Shown here one piece after another: positions 1 to 7,345 of a DNA stretch of 62,854 nucleotides. The position numbers were made by a program, and so were the translations under genes. Numbering within the stretch: the first letter of the stretch is position 1; every line of letters starts with the position of its first letter. The notes beneath the pieces are model-generated. The model had not been told where the DNA came from and did no database searches. It worked only from the letters and a program-made list of their open reading frames with translations. The stretch comes from Alistipes sp. Lineage in GTDB: Bacteria > Bacteroidota > Bacteroidia > Bacteroidales > Rikenellaceae. The DNA lies in assembly GCA_017629035.1 (NCBI GenBank), contig JAGBXX010000036.1:1-62854 (forward strand), written 5' to 3'.

Positions 1-1323
1 AAGAAGAGCACACGCGCAGAGCGTGAGCAGTGGCTTAAGGAGGCACACTACAACCTCTTTGGCTTGAAGTCAGAGCAGGTATATATCGACTGTTTGACAG
101 ACTCTGGTACAGGTGCTATGAGCGACCGTCAGTGGGCTGCTATGATGACAGGTGACGAGGCTTACGCTGGTTCAAAGTCATTCTTCCAGCTTAAGGAGAC
201 TATCGGTGCTATCACAGGTTTCGAGTATGTTATCCCTACTCACCAGGGCCGTGCTGCTGAGAACGTATTGTTCTCTCACCTTGTAAAGGCTGGTGATATC
301 ATCCCAGGTAACTCACACTTCGATACTACAAAGGGTCATATCGAGTTCCGTAAGGCTGTAGCTTTGGACTGCACTATCGACGCTGCGAAGGATACTCAGC
401 TTGAGATTCCTTTCAAGGGTGAGGTAGACTGCGCTAAGTTGGAGAAGGCTTTGGCTGAGAACGCTGAGAAGATTCCTTTCATCATCGTTACTGTTACTAA
501 CAACACAGCTGGTGGTCAGCCTGTATCTATGAAGAACTTGCGTGACGTACGTGCTATCGCTGACAAGTATGGCAAGCGTGTAGTATTCGACTCAGCTCGT
601 TTCGTAGAGAACGCATACTTCATCAAGACTCGTGAGGAGGGCTATGCAGATAAGACTATCAAGGAGATCTGCAAGGAGATGTTCTCTTACGCTGATGGTA
701 TGACAATGTCATCAAAGAAGGACGGTCTTGTAAACATGGGTGGTTTCATCGCTACACGTCACGAGGACTGGTACGAGGGCGCTAAGCGTTTCTGTATCCC
801 ATTCGAGGGCTTCTTGACATACGGTGGTATGAACGGCCGTGATATGGCTGCTTTGGCTGTAGGTCTTGACGAGAACACTGAGCTCGAGACTATCGAGACT
901 CGTATCAAGCAGGTTCAGTACCTCGCTGCTAAGCTCGACGAGTACGGTATTCCTTACCAGCGTCCTGTTGGTGGTCACGCTTTGTTCGTAGACGCTGACA
1001 AGGTTCTCTCTAACATCCCTAAGGAGGAGTTCCCAGCACAGACTCTTGCTATCGAGCTCTACCTCGAGGCAGGTGTTCGTGGTTGCGAGATCGGTTACAT
1101 CCTTGCTGACCGTGATCCTGTAACTCGTGAGAACCGTTTCGGCGGCCTCGACTTGCTCCGTCTTTGCATCGCACGTCGTTCATACACTAACAACCACATG
1201 GACGTTATCGCTGCTGCATTGAAGAACGTTTACGATCGTCGTAACGAGATCACTCGTGGTGTTAAGATCGTTTGGGAGACTGAGTTGATGCGTCACTTCA
1301 CTGTTAAGCTTGAGCGTTTGTAA
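1..1323 (+). CDS. tnaA: Tryptophanase (tryptophan indole-lyase), 5' end outside window
   Basis: This PLP enzyme splits L-tryptophan into indole, pyruvate and ammonia in the cytoplasm. The reading frame is open from base 1, so the gene begins to the left of the window; 440 codons are visible and about 15-20 N-terminal residues are probably missing. Visible hallmarks are LTDSGTGAMS, the glycine-rich PTHQGR stretch, FDTTKGH and the PLP-lysine motif MSSKKDG (the second lysine, codon at 718, should form the Schiff base). FDTTKGH fits tryptophanase better than tyrosine phenol-lyase, the main alternative, and from memory the sequence is close to Bacteroides tryptophanases. The codons are strongly biased (GGT, CGT, GCT), as expected of a highly expressed gene. 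A strong terminator follows. A regulatory leader of the TnaC type, if any, would lie outside the window. Confidence 0.95.
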   Translation, partial: KKSTRAEREQWLKEAHYNLFGLKSEQVYIDCLTDSGTGAMSDRQWAAMMTGDEAYAGSKSFFQLKETIGAITGFEYVIPTHQGRAAENVLFSHLVKAGDIIPGNSHFDTTKGHIEFRKAVALDCTIDAAKDTQLEIPFKGEVDCAKLEKALAENAEKIPFIIVTVTNNTAGGQPVSMKNLRDVRAIADKYGKRVVFDSARFVENAYFIKTREEGYADKTIKEICKEMFSYADGMTMSSKKDGLVNMGGFIATRHEDWYEGAKRFCIPFEGFLTYGGMNGRDMAALAVGLDENTELETIETRIKQVQYLAAKLDEYGIPYQRPVGGHALFVDADKVLSNIPKEEFPAQTLAIELYLEAGVRGCEIGYILADRDPVTRENRFGGLDLLRLCIARRSYTNNHMDVIAAALKNVYDRRNEITRGVKIVWETELMRHFTVKLERL

Positions 1324-1367
1324 TCTATCGAGATAAGGGTCATCGTTGACCTTTACCTAAAGAGTAG

Positions 1368-1418
1368 GCCACCCGAGGGCTGTACACCAAAGTACACCTC
1401 TCGGGTGGCTCTCTTTTT
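1368..1418 (+). terminator. Rho-independent terminator of tnaA
   Basis: GCCACCCGAG (1368-1377) pairs perfectly with CTCGGGTGGC (1400-1409). An inner TGTAC/GTACA stem lengthens the hairpin, and a T-run follows at 1413-1417. It lies 45 bases after the tnaA stop. Confidence 0.9.
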
Positions 1419-1517
1419 GCCTTATAGTCGCGCCCTTTGAAATTCCACTATACGCCCTTATAATATATATAGGTACGGCAGTAACAATCATCCCCACCAC
1501 TCCACTCTATATACCAC

Positions 1518-1554
1518 AAAAAAAAAGCTGCTCAGCACCGAAGCACTGAGCAGC
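1518..1554 (-). terminator. Terminator of the starch-binding lipoprotein operon
   Basis: On the minus strand GCTGCTCAG pairs with CTGAGCAGC (1527-1535 with 1546-1554) around an 11-base loop and is followed by nine T residues (1518-1526). It lies about 20 bases after the lipoprotein stop codon. Confidence 0.92.
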
Positions 1555-1576
1555 ATAGATATTGGTAATCCAAGAG

Positions 1577-3961
1577 CTACTTCGTAGGAGCATCCGAGCC
1601 AGGTGTTCTAACCCAGATCTTCTTGGTCGAGAGGTCGAAGTATACATCATAAGTACCCGATGATACCTTACAGTTACCACCACCTCGTGACATCACCTTA
1701 CCCGCAGCAGCATTTACAGTGATTGTACCACCGCAGCCATAGTCCTCACCCCACGAGTTGTTAGCACGAACCTTGAACTCGCCTGTGAGCTTAGCGTTGA
1801 GGGCGACGTAGAAGCCGATAGTGCCATCCCACTCGAGCTTGGTATCTGGTGAGCCCCAGTTGTTGTGAGCACCGCACAAGCCCCATGATGCAGACGAGAG
1901 ATCTGGTGCTGCACCATTTGCGCTCTGCTCTGTTGCAGTAGAGTAGTCTGTACCCTCGGTCATAACATAGATACGCTTGTTGGCATTATCGAAGTAGATG
2001 TCGTATGTACCAGCATTGATGATCGAGAAGTTCGAACCACCGCTATATGCCTTAGTCCAGATGTTGGCATTGAGGTAGTTGATACCACCACCATAGCTTG
2101 TGTTCCAGTTGCCCACCTGCTTAACCTTGATCTCCTTATAAGCACCAATAGTAACGCTCTTAGCTACAAAGAGGTTATCCTGGTCGGTAGTGTACATCAC
2201 CTCATCGCCCCAAGAGTTGAAATCACCGGCCAAAGCCCATGTAGATGGCTGTGGCTCACCCTGAACAACCTCTGGCTCTGGATTCTCCTTATCCTCCACG
2301 AAGCTGAGGCTAATGCCATTGAGCAACAAGTAGTAGTCCTTGTCGAGTGTGCCAAGCACGAAGTCAGCAGTCTGCGAAGTGCCATCGTTGATAATAATGC
2401 TAAGCGAAGTGCCTGTTGCTGAGCGAGGCATAGTCCATACATAATATGTATAGCCGTTGATGCTCTCAGTAACTGTTGTTGTGCTACCTGGCCAAGCACC
2501 TGTAGGGTTAGCACCTGCGCTATCCCATGAGTAGAGGTTGAACTTAGTCCATACGTTGTTGTATGGGTGAACATAGATCTTATACTGAGCAATAGCCAAG
2601 TCATCAGGAGTAGTGCCTGGAGTCAAGGCGTAGAACTCCTTAGTTGCGTAGTTGAAGTAGAGGTCATAGCTACCTGCCTCAACCTGCATATTCTTACCAT
2701 CCTGAACAAGAGAGTACATAGTATCCTTCTGGATAGCTACGCTCTCAGCTGTTGTGGTGCTTGAGATACCATAGTTCTCAGCCCAGTCATCGCTAACACG
2801 GAGCTTGAAGCTATCAGTAGCTGCGATAGCCACACCCTTCAATGTGTAGTAGTCGCCCTCAAGAGTCATATCCTTGTCAACATCCCAGTTACCACCGAGG
2901 CCGATCACGCCAAGAGAGAACTTAGGCATTGCAGGAACACTCTCACCAGCGGCAACAACACAGATCTTAGACTCTGCGTCAGAGTAGTAGATATCGTATG
3001 CACCAGCCGAGATAGCGATATCGCCAGCTTCGGTGCTTGCAGCTGTCCACTTGCCCACTGCGAGGTTGTTAGCACCAATCCACTTATCATTAGGGCCAAG
3101 AACCTTGAACATACCGTCCTCGGCAAATGTCACATTGAACGCTGCATAGTAGTCGCCAACGATGTACATAGGAGTCTTGCCTGCAGTCCACTCGTTGTGA
3201 GTACCAGGAACAGAATAATCAGAGATCTCGTAAGGGAGCTCAAGTGTGCCGAGGTTATAGATCTTACCATCGTTATAGCTGATTGTTGTCTGCTTGCACA
3301 AAACGCCGTCGATAGAGTAAGAGATGATTACATCCTCAACGCCGCCAAAATTGAGTACTGACACCCAGTTCTCGCCTGTCTGAGTGCGAGTGATGGATGT
3401 GGTGTAGTCATTCTCCTGGGTATGGAACTCCGGAACTGAATTACCATCCTTACCCTCAAGGCTGATGGTTACACTACCACTACCATTATAAGTATAGCGC
3501 AAGAATGAGTTGTGTGCCTCAAGCTTCACAGGCTCAGCGATATCAAACTCAAAGGCTGTAGCCATTGCACAGATACCCTTCTTACCAAGCTCTGAATAGT
3601 AAGATGGAGTGTAATCAAAAACTACCCAACTACCAAGAATGCTCTCAACACCCTCCTCTGTACAAGTAAACTTGTTAGGCTCCTCGGCGCTATTAGTAAA
3701 TTCGTATTCGCCCAAGAGAGAGCCCTCGCTATCGTAGTGGACAGCGACGATAGTATCGTTAGCCTCCCACACTGTATTCCACAACTGAGACTCCTCGTCG
3801 TACTCAAGCTCAGCACGTGTAGCGTCGTTGACAATCTCTGCGTAAAACGACAAACCTACAGCCTCGCTATTCTCCTTCTCGATCGAAGGATCTGACTCAG
3901 TACATGCTGCTGCACCCAACATAACCAGTGCAACAAGCATAAAATTCCAAAACTTCTTCAT
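1577..3961 (-). CDS. Lipoprotein with fimbrillin-like N-terminus and multiple SusF/CBM26-type starch-binding modules
   Basis: This 794-residue protein is probably an outer-membrane lipoprotein that binds alpha-glucan at the cell surface. A signal peptide ends in LGAAAC with the lipid cysteine at residue 20, followed by an acidic stretch typical of surface-exported Bacteroidota lipoproteins. Residues about 35-245 contain ATRA then WxxxD, a pattern seen in fimbrillin-like proteins. Four SusE/SusF-type beta-sandwich repeats follow at about 250-340, 345-450, 575-675 and 690-790. Each has an N/GxW start and ends in a YD(I/V/L)YF/YY strand. Between the second and third lies a CBM26-like module (about 462-560; YVHPYNN, LYSWD, AWPGS). 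No SusC or SusD gene adjoins it, so it is not part of a normal Sus locus here. Its only operon partner is the small peptide gene just upstream. Glycan specificity is inferred. Confidence 0.82.
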   Translation of the reverse strand: MKKFWNFMLVALVMLGAAACTESDPSIEKENSEAVGLSFYAEIVNDATRAELEYDEESQLWNTVWEANDTIVAVHYDSEGSLLGEYEFTNSAEEPNKFTCTEEGVESILGSWVVFDYTPSYYSELGKKGICAMATAFEFDIAEPVKLEAHNSFLRYTYNGSGSVTISLEGKDGNSVPEFHTQENDYTTSITRTQTGENWVSVLNFGGVEDVIISYSIDGVLCKQTTISYNDGKIYNLGTLELPYEISDYSVPGTHNEWTAGKTPMYIVGDYYAAFNVTFAEDGMFKVLGPNDKWIGANNLAVGKWTAASTEAGDIAISAGAYDIYYSDAESKICVVAAGESVPAMPKFSLGVIGLGGNWDVDKDMTLEGDYYTLKGVAIAATDSFKLRVSDDWAENYGISSTTTAESVAIQKDTMYSLVQDGKNMQVEAGSYDLYFNYATKEFYALTPGTTPDDLAIAQYKIYVHPYNNVWTKFNLYSWDSAGANPTGAWPGSTTTVTESINGYTYYVWTMPRSATGTSLSIIINDGTSQTADFVLGTLDKDYYLLLNGISLSFVEDKENPEPEVVQGEPQPSTWALAGDFNSWGDEVMYTTDQDNLFVAKSVTIGAYKEIKVKQVGNWNTSYGGGINYLNANIWTKAYSGGSNFSIINAGTYDIYFDNANKRIYVMTEGTDYSTATEQSANGAAPDLSSASWGLCGAHNNWGSPDTKLEWDGTIGFYVALNAKLTGEFKVRANNSWGEDYGCGGTITVNAAAGKVMSRGGGNCKVSSGTYDVYFDLSTKKIWVRTPGSDAPTK

Positions 3962-3993
3962 GGTTTTCTGCTCATTTATTGGTTAATATTGGA

Positions 3994-4152
3994 TTACCAC
4001 TCTACATCCTCCTCGCCGTATGAGGGACCTGTAAAGCCATCGCCGCTAAGCTCAAAGCCGCGCTCGACACTAATCTCGACAACCTCCAATGCGGGGGCCT
4101 GATAATCGGCATGACGGGGCGTCATGTCCGCGCAATTTTTTGAAACTTTCAT
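3994..4152 (-). CDS. Small peptide (52 residues) of the acidic, tryptophan-ended Bacteroidota type
   Basis: A short frame runs from ATG at 4152 to TAA at 3994 and ends 32 bases before the lipoprotein start, so the two are very probably one transcript. The peptide starts MKVSKNC, has the core YQAPALEVVEI, then ERGFELSGDG, and ends EEDVEW. Similar short proteins (Y-x-x-P, a hydrophobic/acidic strand, GF-x-x-SG, acidic tail with a final aromatic) are common in Bacteroidota genomes, often beside fimbrillin or surface lipoprotein genes, but as far as I know have no assigned function. No signal peptide or membrane segment is visible. Confidence 0.72.
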   Translation of the reverse strand: MKVSKNCADMTPRHADYQAPALEVVEISVERGFELSGDGFTGPSYGEEDVEW

Positions 4153-4218
4153 TTTATTTAGATATTAGGTTATTATCTTTCTGCTTGCATAAATAGCGCA
4201 ATAGCACAAATATTTATA

Positions 4219-4226
4219 CAAAGGTA
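4219..4226 (-). promoter_or_regulatory. -7 box (TACCTTTG) for the small peptide / lipoprotein operon
   Basis: The minus strand reads TACCTTTG, matching the Bacteroidota TAnnTTTG element, about 67 bases before the peptide gene's ATG. I see no well-spaced TTTG -33 element. Confidence 0.55.
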
Positions 4227-4320
4227 TAAACTTTTCGCAAATAATCTTTGATTATTTTACTAAAATAAACGGAAACTCCGAATTTTAGTTACGAGTGGTA
4301 GATTATAGCTGCTGGGTGGC

Positions 4321-4358
4321 GAAAAAAAAGGGTTGCTGGGCACTCTGCCCAACAACCC
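4321..4358 (-). terminator. Terminator of the glgB-SH3-SH3-Ldt operon
   Basis: GGGTTG (4330-4335) pairs with CAACCC (4353-4358), and inner GGGC pairs with GCCC. Eight A residues at 4322-4329 give the T-run on the minus strand. Confidence 0.88.
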
Positions 4359-4382
4359 GCAGTTGTTAATGAAGTAGATAAA

Positions 4383-5540
4383 CTACTTAACTCGAATCTT
4401 CTGACCAATCTGAAGCTTTGTAGGATCAACATCTGGGTTGAGCTTCTCGATCTCGAAACGTGATGTGTTGTACTTAGGAGCGATGTTGCCGTAAGTATCA
4501 CCTGACTCGATAGTGTGGTATACAGCGTCGCCTGAGTTAGCTGCTGGCTTGCTCTGCTCTGGCTTTGCAGCCTCCTGCTTCTCCTGCTTCTCCTGCTTTG
4601 ATGCTGGCTTAGCACCCTTAACACGGATCTTCTGGCCGAGCTGGAGCTTGGTAGGATCTACATCTGGGTTGAGCTCCTTGATGCGTGCTGTTGTAGTCTC
4701 GTACTTAACAGCCAAAGCACCGAATGTATCGCCTGACTCGATAACGTGCTCAACAACAGGGATCTCATCCTCCTTAATCTCGCCAAAGGCCTTCTGCTCG
4801 TTCTTCTTTACATCCTCGAAGAAGTCATCCTCGGCAACATCGTCGATAGTCTCCTGGTTAACACCATCGTCGCTACGCTTGCCGTCAGCCTCCTGGTCAG
4901 CAATCGATGTCTCGATGATAACAGGCATACCAACCTTTACGAGTGGCTTGAGCTTGTCGAGATCAGCGTTGTTAAGACGGATACAACCCTCAGAGGCACG
5001 TGTACCGATAGAGTTAGGATCGTGAGTACCGTGGATACCGATACCTGTGTGTGGAGGGGTCTTAAGGCGGATAAACCAGTTGCCATAAGCGCCCTTGATA
5101 GAGCCCTTACCATCGCCAAAGTCGTGCTCCCAGCTCGATGCAGACTGAATCTGCTGGATAGAGAACTCACCCTCTGGAGTCTTGTTATCGCCAATCTTCT
5201 CCTTGTTACCAAGTGCCTTACCTACTGCAACAGGGAAGCTATAGATAAGACCACCCTTGCTATCGTAGAGGTTAAGAGTCATGCTCTCCTTAGAGATCAC
5301 GATCTTGCTTGCATCCTCTGGGTCGCCGTCGAGAACGATCTCGCCACCCTCCTCAGGGAACTCCTCATCCTCCGAAGCCTCGGTGCCATACTCCTCACCG
5401 TCGAACTCCTCGTCAAACTCAAAATCAGCCTCCATCTCCTCAGCCTCCTGATCTTTGTCCTTCTGCTGAGTTGTGGCACACGAGCTAAATACTGCCACCA
5501 TGGCAATAAGTGCCAAAATCAATAAATTCTTAATCTTCAT
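4383..5540 (-). CDS. L,D-transpeptidase lipoprotein with two C-terminal LysM domains
   Basis: This 385-residue envelope lipoprotein (FSSC, lipid Cys21) is a YkuD-family enzyme that probably makes 3-3 peptidoglycan cross-links or attaches proteins to the wall. A very acidic linker (about 30-68) precedes the catalytic domain (about 78-212), whose motif has His170 in GIHGTH and Cys186 in ASEGCIRL. The family usually shows S/T-H-G-C; here the residue two before the cysteine is Glu184. Two LysM peptidoglycan-binding repeats (about 264-308 and 341-385) each contain IESGDT and LNPDVDPTKL and are separated by a K/Q/E/A-rich linker. It is the last gene of the glgB operon, 29 bases after the second SH3-like gene, and is followed by a terminator. 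Confidence 0.9.
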   Translation of the reverse strand: MKIKNLLILALIAMVAVFSSCATTQQKDKDQEAEEMEADFEFDEEFDGEEYGTEASEDEEFPEEGGEIVLDGDPEDASKIVISKESMTLNLYDSKGGLIYSFPVAVGKALGNKEKIGDNKTPEGEFSIQQIQSASSWEHDFGDGKGSIKGAYGNWFIRLKTPPHTGIGIHGTHDPNSIGTRASEGCIRLNNADLDKLKPLVKVGMPVIIETSIADQEADGKRSDDGVNQETIDDVAEDDFFEDVKKNEQKAFGEIKEDEIPVVEHVIESGDTFGALAVKYETTTARIKELNPDVDPTKLQLGQKIRVKGAKPASKQEKQEKQEAAKPEQSKPAANSGDAVYHTIESGDTYGNIAPKYNTSRFEIEKLNPDVDPTKLQIGQKIRVK

Positions 5541-5569
5541 AATGGTATAAATTTTACAAACACTTTTTA

Positions 5570-6388
5570 CTAATAGAAATATACGTCGTACGAGCCATCG
5601 GCATTACGCAACACATTGTTCACGGCAACACCTGGCACAATGCCAAGCACGATGAAGTCGTTGTTGTTGTTGAAGAACTGCACCACAGCCAAGAGTGTGT
5701 TGTTCTCAGCAACGCCAAAGTCACGAATCTGGTATGTTACAATGGTGTGCTCACCATAGTTCTCGTTCGAGAGCATCTGAACGCTGAGGTTAGGGTGACG
5801 CTTGTCGGCCTCGAGCTTAAGAAGAACATCGGCAGCAGCTCTGAGGAACTTGCTTGGAGTCTTAATATCGAGGTTTGAGCCCTGCTTGAAGAGGTATGCA
5901 TATACCATCTCATACTGCTCTGCGCTCACGATGTAGTCCGAGCATACATATCCACGCTCATACCAATCAGCACCAGGGAACATGGTATAGCAGTAGCACC
6001 AGTAGCGACCATTGTAGTACTCGTTGTGCTTAGTAACCGTAAGGCTATAGCCTGTGTTCAAGACATTTCGCTGAGTGTAGCTTGCAATCACTGGCTGGCT
6101 ACGCATGATCACGCGGGTACCGAGCACCTTAGCTGCATACTCACCATTATCGATGCGCTCGCTGGTCATAGGCACTCTATTGGTAGAGATCTCGTAGCTA
6201 TTGAACTTAAGCGAGTTGCCACCCTCGAGCTTCTGCACAGCATCGAGATTGAAGTGAACATTCAAATCAACCCATGGAGCATACTTGAGCATTGGTCCCT
6301 TCTCGGGCTTAGAAATAAAATTCAAACAACCTGTAGAGAGTGCTGCTAACGATACAAGCACTGTTAGAATAAGTAGTCTATGTTTCAT
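5570..6388 (-). CDS. SH3-like domain lipoprotein, paralogue of its upstream neighbour
   Basis: This 272-residue lipoprotein (STGC, lipid Cys21) is of unknown function. After the N-terminal signature YAPWVDL...HFNL comes a region resembling a bacterial SH3 domain (about 88-152: KVLGTRV, RSQP, YVCSDYI), then a C-terminal alpha/beta domain ending in a DVYFY strand. The whole length aligns with the protein encoded just upstream (YSPWVDL, VLGTGVWIRS, VQFLDDSDDF, DIYYY), so the two arose by tandem duplication. This copy has a lipobox, whereas the neighbour has a membrane anchor. The place between glgB and an L,D-transpeptidase suggests an envelope or wall-binding role, which is inference. Confidence 0.7.
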   Translation of the reverse strand: MKHRLLILTVLVSLAALSTGCLNFISKPEKGPMLKYAPWVDLNVHFNLDAVQKLEGGNSLKFNSYEISTNRVPMTSERIDNGEYAAKVLGTRVIMRSQPVIASYTQRNVLNTGYSLTVTKHNEYYNGRYWCYCYTMFPGADWYERGYVCSDYIVSAEQYEMVYAYLFKQGSNLDIKTPSKFLRAAADVLLKLEADKRHPNLSVQMLSNENYGEHTIVTYQIRDFGVAENNTLLAVVQFFNNNNDFIVLGIVPGVAVNNVLRNADGSYDVYFY

Positions 6389-6420
6389 AATTGTTCGTAT
6401 TGTTTTTTGCCATAAGTTTA

Positions 6421-7317
6421 CTAATAGTAGTAGATATCAAACGAGCAGTTAGGGTTGTGCTGAACTGTGTTAATATCGTTACCTGGGACTATGCCAATAA
6501 CCGTGAAGTCGTCGCTATCATCCAGGAACTGCACAAATACCAGCAGAGAGCTATTTGTTGCCAAGCTGAGGTCACGCACCTGGAACGAGACGATGGTGTG
6601 GCGCTCGTAGATTGTTGTGTCGAGCAACTGCACGCTGAGGTTAGCATTGGTCTTATCGCCCACAAGGCGCACAAGGACTGTTGCCAGAGCACGCAGATAG
6701 GATGTTGGGCTCTTGATATTCACATTGCTTGCGCCATCGAAGACAAAACGCTGCAAAAGGTCATAGGCTCTCTGCTCGATAACATAGTCTGCCGAGATAT
6801 AACCCTCGGTGCCTGCACGACGACCGCTTGTAACCCTCACATAATACCAGTTTTTGCCATCCATATAGTCCGACCTGCGAAGAACTGTGAGCTGGTCGCC
6901 ACTCTTCACCTGACAGCGCTTAGTGCGATTCTTGAGCTTTGGGTAGCTGCGAATCCAGACACCTGTACCCAACACCGTAGCCTCGAAGGTCTCGTCGCTC
7001 GAGCGATAGGCCGTGAATGGTATGCGTCCCTGGCTGATGTCGTAGCTATTGAAGTGGTAGACATCCTCCTCGAGTAGCTTAATCTTGCTAAGGTCGTAGT
7101 GCTCACCCAGGTCTACCCATGGCGAGTAGGTAATTGCGTTGTCGTCGAAAGCCTCGGTTCCCGACATGATGATATAGGCACCTCCAGCAATAGCTCCAAG
7201 TGCAAATATCACGGCGATAAAGGCAACAACGATACGCTTTGAGCGACTATGCTGACTCTTCGGCTGCGACTTTTCAGAGGTGTTATTCTCCACCTCGGAG
7301 TGGTTGTTTATATCCAT
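6421..7317 (-). CDS. Membrane-anchored SH3-like domain protein, tandem paralogue
   Basis: This 298-residue protein starts with about 27 polar, cytoplasmic-looking residues and one transmembrane helix (about 29-51). The rest aligns with its downstream neighbour: YSPWVDL...HYDL at about 64-75, an SH3-like region (about 110-178; WIRSYP, SGDQLTVL, EGYISADYV), and a conserved C-terminal part with FQVRDLSLA, VIGIVPG and a DIYYY end. The two copies therefore differ mainly in how they are anchored (inner membrane helix versus lipoprotein). It lies 28 bases after glgB and 32 before its paralogue. I do not recognise a named family beyond the SH3-like fold. Confidence 0.7.
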   Translation of the reverse strand: MDINNHSEVENNTSEKSQPKSQHSRSKRIVVAFIAVIFALGAIAGGAYIIMSGTEAFDDNAITYSPWVDLGEHYDLSKIKLLEEDVYHFNSYDISQGRIPFTAYRSSDETFEATVLGTGVWIRSYPKLKNRTKRCQVKSGDQLTVLRRSDYMDGKNWYYVRVTSGRRAGTEGYISADYVIEQRAYDLLQRFVFDGASNVNIKSPTSYLRALATVLVRLVGDKTNANLSVQLLDTTIYERHTIVSFQVRDLSLATNSSLLVFVQFLDDSDDFTVIGIVPGNDINTVQHNPNCSFDIYYY

Positions 7318-7345
7318 AAACTTCTGTTTTCCAAATATTTACTCT

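Larger units (their letters stand above)
4153..4382. other. Intergenic region, AT-rich
   Basis: This 230-base gap holds the lipoprotein operon's promoter and 5' leader (4153-4226) and the terminator of the L,D-transpeptidase gene (4321-4358). I see no further gene. Confidence 0.7.

Noticed and set aside
712-978. Open frame of 88 codons opposite tnaA
   Set aside because: It mirrors a strongly biased coding strand and has no promoter, family resemblance or position that would support a gene. The many similar frames opposite other genes were dropped for the same reason.
1-1323. Tyrosine phenol-lyase rather than tryptophanase
   Set aside because: The FDTTKGH segment and overall resemblance to Bacteroides tryptophanases favour tryptophanase; the fragment otherwise shares motifs with both.
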